From Dichomitus squalens LYAD-421 SS1 (taxonomy: Eukaryota > Basidiomycota > Agaricomycetes > Polyporales > Polyporaceae): a stretch of 64,000 bases of DNA. The notes below the pieces were generated by a model. It made no database searches, had not been told where the DNA came from, and saw only the letters and a list, made by a program, of their open reading frames with translations. Of this stretch, positions 61,709 to 64,000 are shown in pieces (position 1 is the stretch's first letter; each line of letters begins with the position of its first letter). The stretch lies in the NCBI RefSeq assembly GCF_000275845.1, contig NW_006766883.1:262182-326181 (forward strand), given 5' to 3'. Made by a program: the position numbers and the translations under genes.

Positions 61709-62942
61709 GCGTGACCATCTTTCCTTCTGCTTCCGAACCTTTGCTCTGGACGAGATCCACGACTCTGGCGCGCCTCGGCCGTGCCAAGATGCCCTTTACA
61801 CGAAAATCCACGAAAAGCATCAAGATCGCCCACATACCCTATCCTACATCATCGCGCGCTTCAGCGCCCTATTCGTCTCCGCTTCTCCGCTCTCCACTGT
61901 TCTGGTCGAATGTGTAGCATGAACTCCATCCTGTGTCGAACAATCTGGACTCTCGGTAACTATATCACTAGCTAGGCACTTTGTAATTCCTACGGCTCCG
62001 CATATCTTTCTGTCTTCATAGCACATCTTCACCTTCATTTGCACTTGCACAGGTCTGGAACATTCACCTTCATTGTATATTCGTATCTTTATGTGGCCAT
62101 AGCTCTCGCTGTAGTATATAACAAGCCGATTTTGGTCTGGGAACCTCAACACAACTCCGCGTCCCCTGCGTGTGTATCCTCGAGACAAGACGATAAAGTG
62201 CTTCGAAGTGGTCTCAATCGCACCGATTGTTACGAGCGCGTGACGTCAAACGTCGAGACAAGTGGAGGAGCGATAGTCTGGAATGCGACGAATTTCCCAA
62301 TATGCTGGCACTCTGCTGGATTCAACAGGTCCACAGGCCGGAGAGTTTGGCGCCGATCAACTCACGTCGGTGTTAGTCCCGCTCGAATAGGCGAGACCGG
62401 AGTCACAGTGGGGCCCGGGGTTGGTGTCGGAGCACTGATGAGGACCAATGGTCTGTGCTCACTGCCCCCGCCGGGGCATCCACTCCGTCGATTTCCTTGT
62501 CACAGTGGGACAGAAGGGCTGCTGCACTCGCGTTGACTCGGCGAGTATGCAGCATGGCAATACAGTGACCTCGTGTGCACCCTAATCGAAAATCAAAACC
62601 GGGACACACTCGAACGTGCGGGGGTGGCGGAGAGTGTGACATCCCGATGGAAGACGCCCAAACCACTCGAACTTGAGGAGTTGCCTAACTGGGGGTATGT
62701 CGTCATGGCCCGCATCGCCCGTTGAGTGGTGCACGCTGTGGATTCGAGGGAGCCTCCGTGGCCAGTCGGCATCATGGGGAGAACTCATGTATAAGTGCCA
62801 CATTCTTCCGAAGAAACCATACCAGCAACCACCCTTAGTTTGTTCTTTTTTCTCTCCCCTTTCGCAGCCACTCGACCTCATTCTTTCGCGTCTGTCCATC
62901 GCCTCTTGCCCACTCTCTGCTCTACACAATAGCGCATACATC
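61709..62942. other. Intergenic region, no gene seen
   Basis: 1.2 kb. Overlapping ORFs in several frames (for example 62039-62536) lack family features. A CT-rich run at about 62838-62880 just before the next ATG looks like a fungal promoter/leader element. Confidence 0.5.
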
Positions 62943-63286
62943 ATGACCGCATACCACGATCCTCATTCCATTGAAGCGAAGAAAGCCCGTTATTCGCAGG
63001 AGCTTGCTGCATATACCCTTCGACAATGGGACTCGGTTCGCCACTCCATCGAGGATGGGGATAGCAGTGAGAGCTCAGGCCCACCATCTCAGCAGCAGGA
63101 CAGATCTCGCTCTGCATCGCGGGATTCAGAGACGGCTGCGAGGCCGCGAGGTACGTAGACTTCATGACTCGTGGTTGGACAGGCGAGCTCATCAACGCTC
63201 CGCTAGGCATCCAAGTGCACGACTACGCGCAGACGAGCCGCAGGCATCTTAATGGCCAGCGCACCATAGCCGCAGGAAAGGCGTAG
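62943..63286 (+). CDS. Small protein of about 90 residues, function unknown
   Basis: The ATG follows a CT-rich leader. Exon 1 reads MTAYHDPHSIEAKKARYSQE then LAAYTLRQWDS. A second protein-like frame reads ISLCIAGFRDGCEAARYVDF, MTRGWTGELINAPLGIQVHD and YAQTSRRHLNGQRTIAAGKA-stop. The simplest join uses a GTTCGC donor and an acceptor ending GGACAG (about 68 bp, phase 0). The unspliced frame of exon 1 would instead run on as a low-complexity tail to a stop at 63158. I recognise no family. The splice model is uncertain; the two coding blocks look real. Confidence 0.5.
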
Positions 63287-63966
63287 TTTCGTCTAAAGTG
63301 AGTGTATGGTCTTCTGTTCGATGCATCGTGCCCGAATCTGACGGGAGATGTCGGTGACGCTTGTAGTGTCCGAACATCTCAAATTACACATACCTTCATA
63401 CGGACGGTACACCTCGGACTATGATGTTGTTCCGCCTAGCATATATATCGTCATTACTTCACGAACATTAGAGCGTATAACCATCCTGTACTATAGCTAG
63501 TTGTCCCTGGGAATATGTCTGCTCCTGGAAACGTGTGCAAGCTTAGTCTGTCGTCGTTGTCATTATAACTTATCACTGTGTTCCAGCCGTAATCAAAAAC
63601 GCCTTGTATCAAGGAGTGAGAGTGGTTCAAACGTCATCTTTGACGCAGATCTTTAGATTCAAACCCGATATCCTGGCGCATCCGACAGTGACGTTCTCCT
63701 CGATACCTCACCCAACACCATGGCTGTCATTGACCGCTGACCTCGGGGAGTAGTAAGGAACGAATCACCGTCTCTGCGATCCAAGGGCCGTCTGTATGGC
63801 CTAGGGTCAGTCTTGCCCCACAAATTCCTTCGGCCCTGCCGCGAAATCACCGTCCCGCCTACTTGCCGCAAGGAATTAATGGCAGGGGATGTCACCTCCG
63901 GCGGCTCTCGAGGTTTATCGCTCCACATCAGTATATATCCACCAAAGCTTCCGGCGCGTCTCTACG
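63287..63966. promoter_or_regulatory. Intergenic region with TATA box before the last gene
   Basis: 680 bp. TATATA at 63932-63937 lies 30-35 bp before the ATG at 63967. A 89-codon minus-strand ORF (63659-63928) has no recognised features. Confidence 0.45.
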
Positions 63967-64000
63967 ATGTCAAACCTGGCAAAATTGAGCAAGCCTGTAC
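63967..64000 (+). CDS. Start of an unidentified gene, cut by the window edge
   Basis: An ATG downstream of a TATATA box opens MSNLAKLSKPV to the last base. Too short to identify. Confidence 0.35.
   Translation, partial: MSNLAKLSKPV

Overview
This window is nuclear DNA from a filamentous basidiomycete, most likely an Agaricomycete. Genes are dense on both strands and split by many introns of about 50-65 bp with GTRNGY donors. Orthologues are of clearly fungal or eukaryotic type: BLM10/PA200, TIM21, V-ATPase subunit F, ecdysoneless/SGT1, TRAX, succinyl-CoA ligase beta, RPD3 deacetylase, RAD14/XPA and ribosomal protein eS27. There are no rRNA genes or CRISPR arrays, and I found no tRNA gene. 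One assembly gap of about 199 N lies at 55076-55274. All exon joins were made by eye from reading frames and splice signals.

Layout. 1-1075 holds the 5' part of an unrecognised disordered protein (minus strand), followed by about 3 kb with no confident gene but with traces of a decayed one. 4220-12042 is a large BLM10/PA200 proteasome activator (minus). A compact block follows: chalcone-isomerase-like AIM18, TIM21, VMA7, ECD/SGT1, a secreted glycine-rich repeat protein, a RING-finger protein, an unrecognised membrane-type protein, TRAX and a HIT-domain protein. 29174-37624 is a second, diverged BLM10/PA200 gene. Next come an RXT2-like protein, a very large disordered protein (39492-44659), mitochondrial succinyl-CoA ligase beta, a DinB-like protein, RPD3 and RAD14.

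The 51.7-58.65 kb stretch is a tandem duplication. A unit holding the 3' end of RAD14 plus a peroxisomal acyl-CoA thioesterase gene (C-terminal SKL) is present twice. The RAD14 remnant of the second unit is split by a 2.4-kb insertion with inverted terminal repeats and a TA target-site duplication. That insertion carries two copies of a 370-bp MITE with 39-bp perfect inverted repeats, plus a small secreted-protein ORF beside the gap. The window ends with eS27, a BTG/Tob-domain protein, a short unknown protein and the first codons of another gene.

Most neighbours are unrelated housekeeping genes; convergent and divergent pairs share short intergenic regions. Functional links that can be argued are two paralogous proteasome activators 17 kb apart, two candidate Rpd3L subunits (RPD3 and the RXT2-like protein) 9 kb apart, and several mitochondrial proteins (AIM18, TIM21, succinyl-CoA ligase).

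The most unusual items are the intron that splits the C-terminal HbYX codons in both BLM10 paralogues, the glycine-rich secreted protein built from symmetric phase-1 exons with Kex2-type sites, two GC-AG introns, and the nested MITE/duplication structure at 54-57 kb.
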